NCBI RefSeq assembly: GCF_945915435.1
Contig: NZ_CAMEFG010000025.1
Location: forward strand, 1 to 54,011
Source: an uncultured Paracoccus sp.
GTDB lineage: Bacteria > Pseudomonadota > Alphaproteobacteria > Rhodobacterales > Rhodobacteraceae
Length of the DNA: 54,011 nucleotides
Direction of reading: 5' to 3'
Translations under genes and position numbers: made by a program
Notes under the pieces: generated by a model
What the model saw: only the letters and a program-made list of their open reading frames with translations
What the model was told of the DNA's origin: nothing
The model's database searches: none
Part shown: positions 25,354 to 35,315 of the stretch, one piece after another
Layout of the letters: each line of letters starts with the position of its first letter
Position numbering within the stretch: the first letter of the stretch is position 1

Positions 25354-27420
25354 ATGGTCAGGGCGATCAGGAATATGCCGGATTCGGCCCTGCGGCTCAT
25401 TCCGTTCCTGGTGCTGCCGATCGTGCTGGGCGCGCTGTATCTGGCGCTGGCGCCCGACAGCCCGCGTGGCCGGGCGCTGCTGGTGCTGGCAACAGTCGCG
25501 GTCGCGCTTTACCTCGTGGCCGGAATGGCGGCGGCCGAGGCGGTGCGGCGGGGGCTGCGGCAAAGGCGGGACCTGAAAAGGATCGGGGCGCAGATGGCGG
25601 CGCTTGACGTTGCAGCCTTCGCCGTTTCGGCAGAGGGGACGATTCTCGCCCAGAACGATCACGTCCCCCTTGATGCGGGCGAGCTGGTCGGGCGCCGGAT
25701 CCAGGATGTGCTGGCGCGCAGCCATGCCGATGCCGATGGCCGATGGCGGAGCCTGTGCAGCCAGCTTGCGCGTGGGACCAATCCGGTCGCCGAGATTGAG
25801 CGGGTCGGCACGTTCCAACTGTCCCGGCGCCCCGGCGCGACCGTCCAGCTTTGGCAGGCCCCGGTTCAGGATACCGAACCGGAAATATCTGCGCCCATAC
25901 CCGAATCGCAAAACCTGCAATGCGAGGCGCTGCCCGTCGCCGTCCTGATCCTGGATGGGGCGTCGCGTATCGTCACCGCCAATGCCGCCGCGGTCGAGAT
26001 GCTGGGCCAGCCGGTCGAGGGCAAGCCCCTGGCCAGCCTTTTCGAGGGGCCGGGCAGGTCGCTGAGCGACTGGATCGACGATATCTCGGCCGGGCGCCTC
26101 GCCTCGGGGTCCGAGGTCCTGCGGACCAGGGGATCGGCGACCGAGAATTTCGTTCAGGTCGTGGTGCGGAAAAACGGACCCGACAGCGTCATCGCCGTCC
26201 TTTCCGACGCGAATGCGCTGAAGCGGCTCGAGGCGCAATTCGTCCAAAGCCAGAAGATGCAGGCGATCGGGCAGTTGGCAGGCGGCGTTGCGCATGATTT
26301 CAACAACCTGCTGACCGCGATCAGCGGGCATTGCGACCTGCTGATGCTGCGCCACGACAAGGGCGATCCCGATTATGCGGATCTGGTGCAGATCAGCCAG
26401 AACACCAATCGCGCCGCCGCGCTTGTCAGCCAGTTGCTGGCCTATTCCCGCAAGCAGACGCTGAAATTGCAGATGCTGGACCTGCGCGAAACCCTTGCCG
26501 ATCTGACGCATCTGCTCAACCGGCTGGTGGGTGAGCGGATCGTGCTGACCTTTCACCACGACCCGAACCTGCACATGATCCGGGCGGACCGGCGCCAGCT
26601 TGAGCAGGTCATCATCAACCTGGTCGTCAATGCCCGCGACGCGATGCCGGACGGTGGCGATATCGCGATCTCGACGCGCAACATGCGGATCGCGAATGCG
26701 GAAGCGGCGCGAAAGCCGCGGATGCCGGTCGGCGACTATGTCTGCGTCGAGGTGCAGGACGAGGGCTGTGGCATCCCGCCCGAGGTCGTCGCCAAGATCT
26801 TCGAGCCGTTCTTTTCGACCAAGCGCACGGGCGAGGGGACGGGCCTTGGCCTTTCGACCGCCTATGGCATCGTCAAGCAGACCGGTGGGTATATCTTTTG
26901 CGACAGCGTGATCGACGAGGGCAGCCGCTTCAGCCTGTATTTTCCCGCCCATGTCGGGCAGGTCGCGGATGCGGAGGAAACGGCCGCGCCCGCGCCGATG
27001 CGCCACTCCGTCATCGCCGAGCAAGAGCAGGCACCGACGATCCTGCTGGTCGAGGACGAGGCTCCCGTCCGCGCATTTGCCAGCCGGGCCTTGCAGCTTC
27101 AGGGTTGTCACGTCATCGAAACCGCCAATGCCGAGGATGCGCTGGAACTGCTTTCCGACCAGCGATTGAAGGTCGATGTCTTCGTCACCGATGTCGTGAT
27201 GCCGGGTCTGGACGGGCCTAGCTGGGTGCGCGCCGCGTTGCGCGACCGGCCCGCCACGGGGGTCATCTTCATGTCGGGCTATGCCGAGGATCTGTTTGCC
27301 GATGGCACCACGCCGATCGAAGGCGCCGAGTTCCTGGCCAAGCCCTTTTCGCTTAGCGAGTTGACGGCGATGGTGGGCAGGCAGCTTGAACGAAGGAAGC
27401 CGGGATCGGGCGGACGGTAA
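25354..27420 (+). CDS. cckA: Hybrid histidine kinase CckA
   Basis: Inner-membrane kinase at the top of the CckA-ChpT-CtrA phosphorelay that controls cell cycle, motility and gene-transfer-agent functions in alphaproteobacteria. It is 688 residues: two membrane helices (about 13-30 and 38-60), PAS-like regions (about 85-180 and 190-290), the HisKA domain with phospho-acceptor His314 in VAHDFNNLLTAI, a HATPase with NLVVNARDAMPDGG, EGCGIPPEVVAKIFEPFFSTK and GTGLGLSTAYGIV, and a receiver domain with phospho-acceptor Asp613 in FVTDVVMPG and Lys in FLAKPF. The ATG at 25354 lies ten bases after an AGAGG site; a TTG at 25333 would add seven residues. It precedes recA, as in relatives, and a perfect CtrA box lies upstream. 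Confidence 0.93.
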   Translation: MVRAIRNMPDSALRLIPFLVLPIVLGALYLALAPDSPRGRALLVLATVAVALYLVAGMAAAEAVRRGLRQRRDLKRIGAQMAALDVAAFAVSAEGTILAQNDHVPLDAGELVGRRIQDVLARSHADADGRWRSLCSQLARGTNPVAEIERVGTFQLSRRPGATVQLWQAPVQDTEPEISAPIPESQNLQCEALPVAVLILDGASRIVTANAAAVEMLGQPVEGKPLASLFEGPGRSLSDWIDDISAGRLASGSEVLRTRGSATENFVQVVVRKNGPDSVIAVLSDANALKRLEAQFVQSQKMQAIGQLAGGVAHDFNNLLTAISGHCDLLMLRHDKGDPDYADLVQISQNTNRAAALVSQLLAYSRKQTLKLQMLDLRETLADLTHLLNRLVGERIVLTFHHDPNLHMIRADRRQLEQVIINLVVNARDAMPDGGDIAISTRNMRIANAEAARKPRMPVGDYVCVEVQDEGCGIPPEVVAKIFEPFFSTKRTGEGTGLGLSTAYGIVKQTGGYIFCDSVIDEGSRFSLYFPAHVGQVADAEETAAPAPMRHSVIAEQEQAPTILLVEDEAPVRAFASRALQLQGCHVIETANAEDALELLSDQRLKVDVFVTDVVMPGLDGPSWVRAALRDRPATGVIFMSGYAEDLFADGTTPIEGAEFLAKPFSLSELTAMVGRQLERRKPGSGGR

Positions 27421-27456
27421 CGGAAAGGAAATCCCATGCATTCAGCAGCAATCCAA

Positions 27457-27485
27457 TGGACAGCCGCGCAATGGAACATTATAAG
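27457..27485 (+). promoter_or_regulatory. recA promoter
   Basis: TGGACA (27457-27462) is followed after 17 bases by TATAAG (27480-27485), each five of six to consensus. The predicted start is near 27492. The SOS box overlaps the -10 element, so LexA binding would block RNA polymerase. Confidence 0.8.
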
Positions 27486-27488
27486 AAC
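27474..27488 (+). promoter_or_regulatory. SOS (LexA) box of recA
   Basis: GAAC-ATTATAA-GAAC is the reverse complement of the alphaproteobacterial LexA site GTTC-N7-GTTC, with perfect half-sites and spacing. Its overlap with the recA -10 element predicts repression released by DNA damage. Confidence 0.92.
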
Positions 27489-27546
27489 ATTCAACGCTAA
27501 CTCTGATTGCCCCCTCGGCGGGGGTATGAAATAAGGTGCAAGACAG

Positions 27547-28617
27547 ATGGCAGGGGCGACGCTTTTCGACATGACCGACAAGAGAACAGCAGACAAGCAA
27601 AAGGCGCTGGACAGCGCACTCGCACAGATCGAGCGCCAATTCGGCAAAGGCTCGATCATGAAACTGGGCGCCGACAATCCGGTGGCCGAGATCGAGGCGA
27701 CCTCGACCGGGTCGCTGGGGCTGGATATCGCGCTGGGGATCGGCGGCCTGCCCAAGGGGCGGATCATCGAGATCTATGGTCCCGAAAGCTCGGGCAAGAC
27801 GACGCTGACCCTGCATGTAATTGCGGAAGAACAGAAAAAAGGCGGGGTTTGCGCCTTTGTGGACGCCGAACATGCGCTGGATCCCCAATATGCCCGCAAG
27901 CTGGGCGTCAATCTTGACGAATTGCTGATCAGCCAGCCCGACACCGGCGAGCAGGCGCTTGAGATCGTGGACACGCTGGTGCGGTCGGGCGCGGTCAGCA
28001 TCGTCGTCGTCGATTCGGTCGCCGCGCTGACGCCCAAGTCCGAGATCGAGGGCGACATGGGTGATGCCCAGGTCGGCGCGCAGGCCCGGCTGATGAGCCA
28101 GGCGATGCGCAAGCTGACCGCCAGCATCGGGCGCAGCAATTGCATGGTGATCTTCATCAACCAGATCCGCATGAAGATCGGGGTCATGTTCGGCAGCCCG
28201 GAAACCACTTCCGGCGGCAACGCGCTGAAATTCTATGCCTCGGTGCGGCTGGACATCCGCCGCACCGGAGCGATCAAGGACCGTGACGAGGTCGTCGGCA
28301 ACGCGACCCGCGTGAAGGTCGTCAAGAACAAGGTCGCCCCCCCGTTCCGCCAGGTCGAATTCGACATCATGTATGGCGAGGGCATCTCGAAAATGGGCGA
28401 ATTGATCGATCTGGGCGTCAAGGCCGGCGTGGTGGAGAAATCCGGCTCGTGGTATTCTCATGGCGACGAGCGCATCGGCCAGGGGCGTGAGAATGCCAAG
28501 CAATTCCTGCGCGACCATCCCGACGTCGCCTATGCGATCGAGGACAAGATCCGTGCCAGCCACGGTCTCGATTTCGGGGCATCCGAAGGGGGCGGCGACG
28601 AGTTGCTGGACGAATAG
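27547..28617 (+). CDS. recA: Recombinase RecA
   Basis: ATP-dependent strand-exchange protein for homologous recombination and co-protease for LexA cleavage. It is 356 residues with [20 protein letters not shown], Walker [10 protein letters not shown] (Lys84), the VDAEHALDP segment, Walker [23 protein letters not shown] with loop L1, and loop L2 around [20 protein letters not shown]. The ATG at 27547 follows an AAGGTG site by nine bases; the second Met (DMTDKR) is a less likely start. Expression should be damage-inducible through the SOS box. Confidence 0.98.
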   Translation: MAGATLFDMTDKRTADKQKALDSALAQIERQFGKGSIMKLGADNPVAEIEATSTGSLGLDIALGIGGLPKGRIIEIYGPESSGKTTLTLHVIAEEQKKGGVCAFVDAEHALDPQYARKLGVNLDELLISQPDTGEQALEIVDTLVRSGAVSIVVVDSVAALTPKSEIEGDMGDAQVGAQARLMSQAMRKLTASIGRSNCMVIFINQIRMKIGVMFGSPETTSGGNALKFYASVRLDIRRTGAIKDRDEVVGNATRVKVVKNKVAPPFRQVEFDIMYGEGISKMGELIDLGVKAGVVEKSGSWYSHGDERIGQGRENAKQFLRDHPDVAYAIEDKIRASHGLDFGASEGGGDELLDE

Positions 28618-28636
28618 CGCATGAGGCATGGCACGA

Positions 28637-28660
28637 CCGCGCGGCGGCGAAACCGCGCGG
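28637..28660 (+). terminator. Hairpin downstream of recA
   Basis: CCGCGCGG (28637-28644) and CCGCGCGG (28653-28660) form an 8-bp stem around CGGCGAAA, followed by TTGCGGCTTT. The T-tract is interrupted, so termination is only probable. Confidence 0.5.
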
Positions 28661-28751
28661 TTGCGGCTTTACGAAGGCGGGCGGGGCGGATAAGGAGTTT
28701 CCCTGCAAATCATAATCATGCCGTTGATGGCCATGAGCGGGGTCGCCAGAC

Positions 28752-31406
28752 ATGCCTAGCTTGAACGAAATTCGTTCCACTTTCCTGGATTTCTTCCAGC
28801 GCAACGATCACCGCGTTGTCGAATCCAGCCCCCTGGTCCCGCGCAACGATCCGACCCTGATGTTCACGAATTCGGGCATGGTTCAGTTCAAGAACCTGTT
28901 CACCGGGGTCGAACACCGCGATTATACCCGCGCGACGACCGCGCAGAAATGCGTTCGGGCAGGCGGCAAGCACAATGACCTGGACAATGTCGGCTATACC
29001 GCGCGCCACCATACCTTCTTTGAAATGCTGGGGAATTTCAGTTTCGGCGATTATTTCAAGTCCGAGGCCATCCCCTATGCGTGGGAGCTTCTGACCAAGG
29101 ACTTCGGCATTCCCAGGGACAAGCTGCTGGTCACGGTCTATCACACCGACGACGAAGCCGCCGATATCTGGAAGAAGGTCGCGGGACTTGGCGACGACCG
29201 CATCATCCGCATCGCGACCAGCGACAATTTCTGGCAGATGGGTCCGACCGGGCCATGCGGTCCCTGCACCGAGATCTTCTATGATCACGGCGATCATATC
29301 TGGGGCGGCCCTCCGGGTTCGGCGGATGAGGACGGCGACCGTTTCATCGAGATCTGGAACCTCGTCTTCATGCAGTTCGAACAGTTCGAGGACGGCACGC
29401 GCCGCGATCTGGCGGCGCAATCCATCGATACCGGCATGGGGCTGGAACGTATCGGCGCCCTGTTGCAGGGCAAGCACGACAACTATGACACCGACCTGAT
29501 GCGCAGCCTCATCGAGGCCAGCGCCCATGCGACCAGTTCCGATCCCGACGGGCCGGGCCGCATCCACCACCGCGTGATTGCCGATCATCTGCGCTCGACC
29601 TCGTTCCTGATCGCGGACGGTGTGATGCCCTCGAACGAAGGCCGGGGCTATGTCCTGCGGCGGATCATGCGCCGTGCCATGCGCCATGCGCATATGCTGG
29701 GGGCCAAGGACCCGGTGATGTTCCGGCTGGTGTCCGCCCTGGTGCGCGAAATGGGCGCCGCCTATCCCGAACTGGGCCGCGCACAGCCGATGATCGAAGA
29801 GACGCTGAAGCATGAGGAAACCCGCTTCCGCCAGACGCTCGACCGTGGCCTGCGCCTGCTGGACGATGAGCTGGAAAAGCTGCCCGAGGGCGCCAACCTG
29901 CCGGGCGAGGCCGCTTTCAAGCTTTACGATACCTATGGTTTCCCGCTGGACCTGACGCAGGATGCGCTGCGGGAAAAGGGCCGCGGGGTCGATATCGCGG
30001 GCTTCGACAGCGCGATGGCCGAGCAGAAGGCAAAGGCGCGCGCCGCCTGGGCCGGCTCGGGTGAGACGAAGGATGCTGCGATCTGGTTCGATCTGGCCGA
30101 CCGGCACGGCGCGACCGAATTTCTTGGCTATGACACCGAAGAGGCGGAAGGCCAGATCCTGGCCCTGGTCAAGGACGGTGCGGCGGACGATACTGCAAGG
30201 CAGGGCGATTGCGTCCAGATCATCGTCAACCAATCGCCGTTCTATGCGGAATCGGGCGGCCAGGTTGGCGATACCGGCCTGATCAAGACCGAAACCGGCG
30301 CTGCGCGCGTCACCGATACCAGAAAGGTCGCGGGGCTGTTTTTGCATGTCGCCGAGGTGACGCTGGGCGAAATTTCCTGCGGGCAGGGCGCCGTCCTGTC
30401 GGTTGATCACGACCGGCGCGGCGCGATTCGGGCGAATCATTCGGCCACGCATCTGCTGCACGAGGCCTTGCGTGGCATTCTGGGCGAACATGTCGCGCAG
30501 CGCGGCAGCCTGAACGCGCCGCACCGGCTGCGGTTCGATTTCAGCCATGCCAAGGCCCTGACCGCGGATGAAATCGCGCAGGTCGAGCGGACGGTGAATG
30601 ACTTCATCCGCCAGAACTCGGCTGTGGAAACGCGGATCATGACGCCGGACGATGCGCGGGATATTGGTGCGCAGGCCCTGTTTGGCGAGAAATACGGGGA
30701 TGAGGTGCGCGTCGTCTCGATGGGCGAACTGCCCGGTTCGGGCAAGGGGACGAATGGTCGGACCTATTCGATCGAGCTTTGCGGCGGCACCCATGTCGCA
30801 CGCACCGGCGATATCGGGATGTTCGCGCTGACCGCCGAAACTGCCTCGGCCGCCGGGATCCGCCGGATCGAGGCGCTGACCGGCCAGGCCGCGATGGAGG
30901 AGTTGCGCCGCGTCGATACCGAGTTGCAAGAGATCGCGGGCCTGTTGAAGGCGCAGGCGGGCGATGTCGTCAACAAGGTGCGCGCGCTGGTCGATGAACG
31001 CAAGGCGCTGGGCAATGAGATCGCGCAGCTCAAACGCCAGATGGCGATGGGTAGCGGCGATGAAAAGTCCATTGAGATCAATGGAATCAGCCTGATTGTC
31101 CGCCAGGTCGAGGGCGTCGGCGGCAAAGAGATCGGTCCGCTTGTCGATGAAATCAAGACCCGGCTTGGCAGCGGTGCCGTGCTGGTTTTGGCCGATGCCG
31201 ATGGCAAGGCGACCGTTGGGGCAGGGGTGACGCCGGATCTGACCGACAGGCTTTCGGCGGTCCAACTGGTCCAGGCGGCGACCGTTGCGCTTGGTGGCAA
31301 GGGCGGTGGCGGCCGGCCGGATCGCGCGCAGGGTGGGGCGCCCGGCTTGGGCGCCGCCGATGCTGCTGTCGCGGCTGTCGAGAAACTGATCGGGGATCTG
31401 GGCTGA
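28752..31406 (+). CDS. alaS: Alanyl-tRNA synthetase
   Basis: Charges tRNA(Ala) with alanine. It is 884 residues, full length: the class II catalytic core ([55 protein letters not shown]), the tRNA-binding middle region, the editing domain with zinc-binding [12 protein letters not shown] and [13 protein letters not shown], and the C-terminal DHHA1-like domain rich in Gly. It lies 134 bases after recA, an order common in alphaproteobacteria. A CATAAT hexamer at 28708-28713 could be a -10, but no -35 is clear. Confidence 0.98.
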   Translation: MPSLNEIRSTFLDFFQRNDHRVVESSPLVPRNDPTLMFTNSGMVQFKNLFTGVEHRDYTRATTAQKCVRAGGKHNDLDNVGYTARHHTFFEMLGNFSFGDYFKSEAIPYAWELLTKDFGIPRDKLLVTVYHTDDEAADIWKKVAGLGDDRIIRIATSDNFWQMGPTGPCGPCTEIFYDHGDHIWGGPPGSADEDGDRFIEIWNLVFMQFEQFEDGTRRDLAAQSIDTGMGLERIGALLQGKHDNYDTDLMRSLIEASAHATSSDPDGPGRIHHRVIADHLRSTSFLIADGVMPSNEGRGYVLRRIMRRAMRHAHMLGAKDPVMFRLVSALVREMGAAYPELGRAQPMIEETLKHEETRFRQTLDRGLRLLDDELEKLPEGANLPGEAAFKLYDTYGFPLDLTQDALREKGRGVDIAGFDSAMAEQKAKARAAWAGSGETKDAAIWFDLADRHGATEFLGYDTEEAEGQILALVKDGAADDTARQGDCVQIIVNQSPFYAESGGQVGDTGLIKTETGAARVTDTRKVAGLFLHVAEVTLGEISCGQGAVLSVDHDRRGAIRANHSATHLLHEALRGILGEHVAQRGSLNAPHRLRFDFSHAKALTADEIAQVERTVNDFIRQNSAVETRIMTPDDARDIGAQALFGEKYGDEVRVVSMGELPGSGKGTNGRTYSIELCGGTHVARTGDIGMFALTAETASAAGIRRIEALTGQAAMEELRRVDTELQEIAGLLKAQAGDVVNKVRALVDERKALGNEIAQLKRQMAMGSGDEKSIEINGISLIVRQVEGVGGKEIGPLVDEIKTRLGSGAVLVLADADGKATVGAGVTPDLTDRLSAVQLVQAATVALGGKGGGGRPDRAQGGAPGLGAADAAVAAVEKLIGDLG

Positions 31407-31629
31407 ACCAGACCTCGATTTTCCCGCGAAAAATGGCGCTGCGTTAACCCGATGTTGTGATTCCCGAGCTATATCTTCCCTCAGCGGGCGGTGGAAACCG
31501 TGGGAAAGGATGGCCGATGATGCACTGACGGATGCGCAGGGTCGTGAAATGGCGGGCGATTGGGCTTTTACGCAAGGGGTTTGGCTATTATACCCGTGCG
31601 CGGCATCGGTGACCTGAAAGGGGTGGAAT

Positions 31630-32922
31630 ATGGCCAATGTGGTTGTTGTCGGCGCGCAATGGGGCGACGAAGGCAAGGGCAAGATCGTCGACTGGCTCTC
31701 GGAACGTGCCGATGTCATCGCGCGTTTTCAGGGCGGGCATAACGCCGGGCATACGCTGGTCATCGGCAATCAGGTCTATAAACTGTCCCTGTTGCCCTCG
31801 GGGATCGTGCGCAAGGGCAAGACGGCGGTCATCGGCAATGGCGTCGTCTTGGACCCCTGGGCGCTTTTTGCCGAGATCGACCGGCTGGCCGCGCAGGGCG
31901 TGACCATCGGTCCCGACAACCTGATGATTGCCGAAAACACGCCGCTGATCCTGCCGCTGCATCAGGACCTGGACAAGCTGCGGGAAGAGGCCGCAGGGGC
32001 CTCGAAGATCGGCACGACGGGACGCGGCATCGGTCCCGCCTACGAGGACAAGGTCGGCCGCCGCACCATCCGCGTCGCCGACCTGGCGGATGAGGAGACC
32101 CTGGACGCGAGGCTTGATCGCCTGCTGGCCCATCACGATCCGTTGCGGCAGGGCCTGGGGGCCGCGGCGGTCGACCGGACCGAATTGCGCGCCCGGCTGC
32201 TTGAGGTCGCGCCCAAGCTGCTGGCCTTTGCCCAGCCGGTCTGGAAGGTGATGAACGATGCCCGGAAATCGGGCAAGCGTATCCTGTTCGAGGGTGCGCA
32301 GGGCAGCTTGCTGGATATCGACTTCGGCACCTATCCTTATGTCACCAGTTCGACCACCATGTCGGGTATGGCGGCCACGGGAACGGGCGTCGGGCCGTCG
32401 GCCATCGGTTTCGTGCTGGGGATCGTGAAGGCCTATACGACGCGCGTCGGCTCGGGTCCCTTCCCGACCGAACTGGACGATGCCGATGGGCAGAGGCTGG
32501 GTGAGCGTGGCCGGGAATTCGGCACCGTCACGGGGCGCAAGCGCCGTTGCGGGTGGTTCGATGCCGTTCTGGTGCGCCAGACCTGCGCCATTTCGGGCGT
32601 GGACGGGATCGCCCTGACCAAGCTGGACGTTCTGGACGGGTTCGAGACGCTGAAAATCTGCGTCGGCTATGAAATCGACGGCAAGCGATACGATTACCTG
32701 CCCACCGCCGCCGCGTTGCAGGCTCGTGTCAGGCCGATCTACGAGGAAATGGAGGGCTGGACCGAATCGACACAAGGGGCGCGTAGTTGGGCCGAACTGC
32801 CCGCCGCCGCGATCAAATACGTTCGGCGCATCGAAGAATTGATTCAGTGCCCTGTCGCCCTGCTGTCCACCAGCCCCGAACGGGACGACACGATCCTGGT
32901 CACCGACCCGTTCGCCGACTGA
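31630..32922 (+). CDS. purA: Adenylosuccinate synthetase
   Basis: Converts IMP, aspartate and GTP to adenylosuccinate in AMP synthesis. It is 430 residues with the N-terminal [20 protein letters not shown] phosphate loop, [42 protein letters not shown], and the GTP-specificity LTKLDVLDG. The 223-base region upstream contains TATTAT (31586-31591) as a possible -10 with no convincing -35, plus a partial TTAA-N7-TTGT sequence at 31444-31458. The stop overlaps the next start (TGATG at 32920-32924). Confidence 0.97.
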   Translation: MANVVVVGAQWGDEGKGKIVDWLSERADVIARFQGGHNAGHTLVIGNQVYKLSLLPSGIVRKGKTAVIGNGVVLDPWALFAEIDRLAAQGVTIGPDNLMIAENTPLILPLHQDLDKLREEAAGASKIGTTGRGIGPAYEDKVGRRTIRVADLADEETLDARLDRLLAHHDPLRQGLGAAAVDRTELRARLLEVAPKLLAFAQPVWKVMNDARKSGKRILFEGAQGSLLDIDFGTYPYVTSSTTMSGMAATGTGVGPSAIGFVLGIVKAYTTRVGSGPFPTELDDADGQRLGERGREFGTVTGRKRRCGWFDAVLVRQTCAISGVDGIALTKLDVLDGFETLKICVGYEIDGKRYDYLPTAAALQARVRPIYEEMEGWTESTQGARSWAELPAAAIKYVRRIEELIQCPVALLSTSPERDDTILVTDPFAD

Positions 32923-33134
32923 TGGAACTGAAGACGCGAAAACGCTGGGCAATCGTGATCCTGCTGGTCGGGTTGCCCGTCTACCTGGGTGTGGCGTGGT
33001 TTCTGTCGAACTGGATCTATGACACCTGGGGCCGTTTGCCCGTCCTGGTCGAGTTCGCGCTTTACGTCGCGCTGGGCATCATCTGGGTGCTGCCGTTCCG
33101 CCGCGTCTTTCGCGGTGTCGGCCGCGAGGAATGA
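32922..33134 (+). CDS. DUF2842 two-helix membrane protein
   Basis: The product is 70 residues with two membrane helices: about 9-29 (AIVILLVGLPVYLGVAWFLS) and 40-60 (PVLVEFALYVALGIIWVLPF), ending in a basic cytoplasmic tail RRVFRGVG. This is the layout of the alphaproteobacterial DUF2842 family; its function is unknown. The ATG overlaps the purA stop and its own stop overlaps the next start (ATGA at 33131-33134), so it is made together with purA and thiN. Confidence 0.85.
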   Translation: MELKTRKRWAIVILLVGLPVYLGVAWFLSNWIYDTWGRLPVLVEFALYVALGIIWVLPFRRVFRGVGREE

Positions 33135-33799
33135 CGGGCCTTCCGGCATTTTCCGCGCCCGTCACGCTGGTCGGCGGTGGCGAAGTCGGTGCCGACGACC
33201 TGCGGCAGGCGCGCCTCCACGCGCCCCATGTCGTGGCCGCCGATAGCGGGGCCGAGCATGTGCTGGCTGCCGGATTTCTGCCCGAGGTGGTGATCGGCGA
33301 TCTCGACAGCATTTCGGAAAAGGCGCGCCGGGCCATACCTTCGGACCGCCTGTTCCGTATCGTCGAACAGGATAGTTCCGATTTCGACAAATGCCTGCGC
33401 CTGATCGATGCACCCTTGCTGATCGCGGTGGGCTTTACCGGGGCGCGGCTTGACCATACCCTGGCGGCCTTTGCCACGATCAGCCGCAAAGCCAGCCCGC
33501 CCACGATCATTCTGGGGGCAGAGGATATCGCCTTTCGTGCCCCCGAAAACCTGGATCTGGATCTGCCGGCCGGCTTGCGCTTGTCGCTCTTCCCGATGGG
33601 TGAGGCCAGGGGCGTCAGCACCGGCCTGCATTGGCCGATCGACGGAATCACCTTTGCGCCGGCGGGATTCAACGGCATCTCGAACCGGGTCAGCGGTCCG
33701 GTCGGGCTTCGGATCGAGGGGCCGATGATCGTCATTCTGCCTCGCCAGGCACTGGACAGAATATTTACGCAGCTTTTGTTTCAATTACGCGACGCTTGA
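33131..33799 (+). CDS. thiN: Thiamine diphosphokinase
   Basis: Transfers pyrophosphate from ATP to thiamine, giving the cofactor TPP. The 222-residue protein has the family motifs AADSGAEHVLAAGFLPEVVIGDLDSIS in the catalytic domain and QDSSDFDKCL (QD-x-x-DF-x-K), then FTGARLDHTLA, and the C-terminal binding domain SRVSG-like NRVSGPVGLRIEGPMIVILP. It is coupled to the DUF2842 gene by an ATGA overlap. TPP serves the dehydrogenases partnered by lpdA, but that link is functional rather than genetic here. Confidence 0.9.
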   Translation: MTGLPAFSAPVTLVGGGEVGADDLRQARLHAPHVVAADSGAEHVLAAGFLPEVVIGDLDSISEKARRAIPSDRLFRIVEQDSSDFDKCLRLIDAPLLIAVGFTGARLDHTLAAFATISRKASPPTIILGAEDIAFRAPENLDLDLPAGLRLSLFPMGEARGVSTGLHWPIDGITFAPAGFNGISNRVSGPVGLRIEGPMIVILPRQALDRIFTQLLFQLRDA

Positions 33800-33854
33800 T
33801 GGTTGCAAAGCCTTGCGCAGCGGGTAGCCTTTCAGTGTTCTCAAAAGGACTGTC

Positions 33855-33902
33855 ATGAACACGAATTTGCCTGCCAGAATCTGCTGCGGGGCCATGCCAT
33901 GA
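33855..33902 (+). CDS. Possible 15-codon leader peptide before the FAD oxidoreductase
   Basis: An AAAAGGA site five bases before an ATG opens MNTNLPARICCGAMP, whose stop overlaps the start of the next gene (ATGA at 33899-33902). The main gene itself lacks a separate ribosome site, so this short frame may exist to deliver ribosomes to it by coupling. It could also be a chance frame, or the remnant of a longer N-terminus. Confidence 0.35.
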   Translation: MNTNLPARICCGAMP

Positions 33903-35245
33903 CCCTGCCGGGCGCGCCGATTCGGGCCGATGATCCGGTCAGCTTCGCCGATCCGCTGCCTGGCGCCTGCGACGTCGTCATCATCGGCGGGGGGATCGCG
34001 GGCGTTGCGACCGCGCTTTTCCTGGCGCGGCAGGGTATGCAGGTGCTGATCTGCGAAAAGGGGCGGATCGCGGCCGAGCAGAGTTCCCGCAACTGGGGAT
34101 GGGTGCGCCAGCAGGGCCGCGATCCGGCGGAATTGCCGATCATGATCGAATCGTTGCGTCATTGGCAGGCGTTTCAGGACAGGCTGGGGGATCAGGTCGG
34201 CCTGCGGCGCACCGGTGTCACCTATCTGGCCAAGGACGGTGCGTCACTGGCCCGTTACGAGGATTGGCTGCAACATGCCCGCGCGCATGGGTTGGACAGC
34301 CGCATGGTGTCGCAGGCGGAATTGCAGGCGATATTGCCCAATTCCGCCGAGTGGATCGGCGGGCTGGCGACCCCTTCGGATGCGCGGGCCGAGCCTTGGA
34401 CCGCCGTTCCCGCCCTTGCCTCGCTGGCGCATGGGATGGGCGTGAAGATCGTCGAAAACTGCGCTGTGCGTGTGCTGGATATCCAGAACGGCGAGGTGTC
34501 CGGCGTGATGACCGAGGCGGGACCCGTCCGCGCGTCGCGTGTCCTGCTGGCCGGGGGCGCCTGGTCGGGGCTGTTCGCGCGGAATGCGGGGCTGCGGATT
34601 CCCCAGCTTGCCGTGCGGGGAACCGTTGCGGCGACCGTGCCCTTGCCCGCATTTCATGAAGGGGCGATTGTCGACAGCGGTTTCGCCCTGCGCAGGCGGC
34701 TGGACAAGGGCTATACCCTTGCGCCCGGCGTGGGGCATGATTTCTGGATCGGCCCGGATGCCTTTCGATATTTTCGCACCTATCTGCCGCAACTGCGCCG
34801 CGAACAGGCGCATACGCGGATCCGCCCTGTCGGGCCGCGGCACTATCCCGACGGCTGGCTGACCCGGCGCCGGTGGCGGGCGGGTGACGTGACGCCCTTT
34901 GAAAGGGTCCGCGTTCTGGATCCGCCGCCGAATCAGGCCCGGCTGAAGCGATTGCAGCAGGATTTCGAGACCGCCTTTCCCCAGATCGGCCATCCCCGCC
35001 TGCGTCGGGCCTGGGCCGGGATGATCGACGTCATGCCTGATGAGGTGCCGGTTCTGGACGAGACGCCGATCCGTGGCTTCTTTGTCGCGACCGGCCTTTC
35101 GGGACATGGTTTCGGTATCGGGCCGGGGGTGGGCCGGGTCATGGCCGATCTGATCCGGGGGCAACCGCCGGGGCATGATCTGGCGCGGTTCCGCTTTGGC
35201 CGTTTTACCGACGGCACGGCATTGGAACTTGGCCCAAGCCTTTGA
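33899..35245 (+). CDS. FAD-dependent amino-acid oxidase/dehydrogenase (DAO family)
   Basis: The product is 448 residues. A short N-terminal extension leads to the FAD-binding Rossmann motif DVVIIGGGIAGVATALFLARQG, then CEKGRIAAEQSSRNWGWVRQQGRD, RVLLAGGAWSGLF, and the C-terminal FVATGLSGHGFGIGPGVGRVMADL, the DAO-family FAD-closing segment. It resembles DadA-like D-amino-acid dehydrogenases or sarcosine-oxidase-type enzymes; the substrate cannot be assigned. The ATG at 33899 is used because it gives the compact N-terminus; in-frame codons upstream to 33803 are leader. It is followed by an amidohydrolase in the same direction, suggesting an amino-acid or amide catabolic pair. Confidence 0.83.
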   Translation: MTLPGAPIRADDPVSFADPLPGACDVVIIGGGIAGVATALFLARQGMQVLICEKGRIAAEQSSRNWGWVRQQGRDPAELPIMIESLRHWQAFQDRLGDQVGLRRTGVTYLAKDGASLARYEDWLQHARAHGLDSRMVSQAELQAILPNSAEWIGGLATPSDARAEPWTAVPALASLAHGMGVKIVENCAVRVLDIQNGEVSGVMTEAGPVRASRVLLAGGAWSGLFARNAGLRIPQLAVRGTVAATVPLPAFHEGAIVDSGFALRRRLDKGYTLAPGVGHDFWIGPDAFRYFRTYLPQLRREQAHTRIRPVGPRHYPDGWLTRRRWRAGDVTPFERVRVLDPPPNQARLKRLQQDFETAFPQIGHPRLRRAWAGMIDVMPDEVPVLDETPIRGFFVATGLSGHGFGIGPGVGRVMADLIRGQPPGHDLARFRFGRFTDGTALELGPSL

Positions 35246-35260
35246 TTTTCTACCATGAGT

Positions 35261-35296
35261 GCAGGTTGCGCCCGCTGCCGAAACCGCGCAACCTGC
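35261..35296 (+). promoter_or_regulatory. 11-bp inverted repeat just before the amidohydrolase ribosome site
   Basis: GCAGGTTGCGC (35261-35271) and GCGCAACCTGC (35286-35296) match perfectly, 14 bases apart, ending three bases before the GGAAGGAG site. There is no U-tract, so it is not a simple terminator. It could be an operator, an mRNA-stability hairpin or a translation-control element. Confidence 0.4.
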
Positions 35297-35315
35297 CAGG
35301 GAAGGAGCCTGAAAC

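Noticed and set aside
28718..28759. A 13-codon frame overlapping the alaS start
   Set aside because: There is no ribosome site at proper distance, and it reads through the alaS start only by chance; nothing else supports it.
31444..31458. TTAA-N7-TTGT upstream of purA as a CtrA site
   Set aside because: Two mismatches; expected by chance at this frequency in the window.
31510..31617. A 35-codon open frame upstream of purA beginning MADDALTDAQ
   Set aside because: AAAGGA sits directly against its ATG, too close to work, and a nearer-spaced ATG at 31516 opens only a three-codon frame. The composition is not protein-like and it covers the probable purA promoter.
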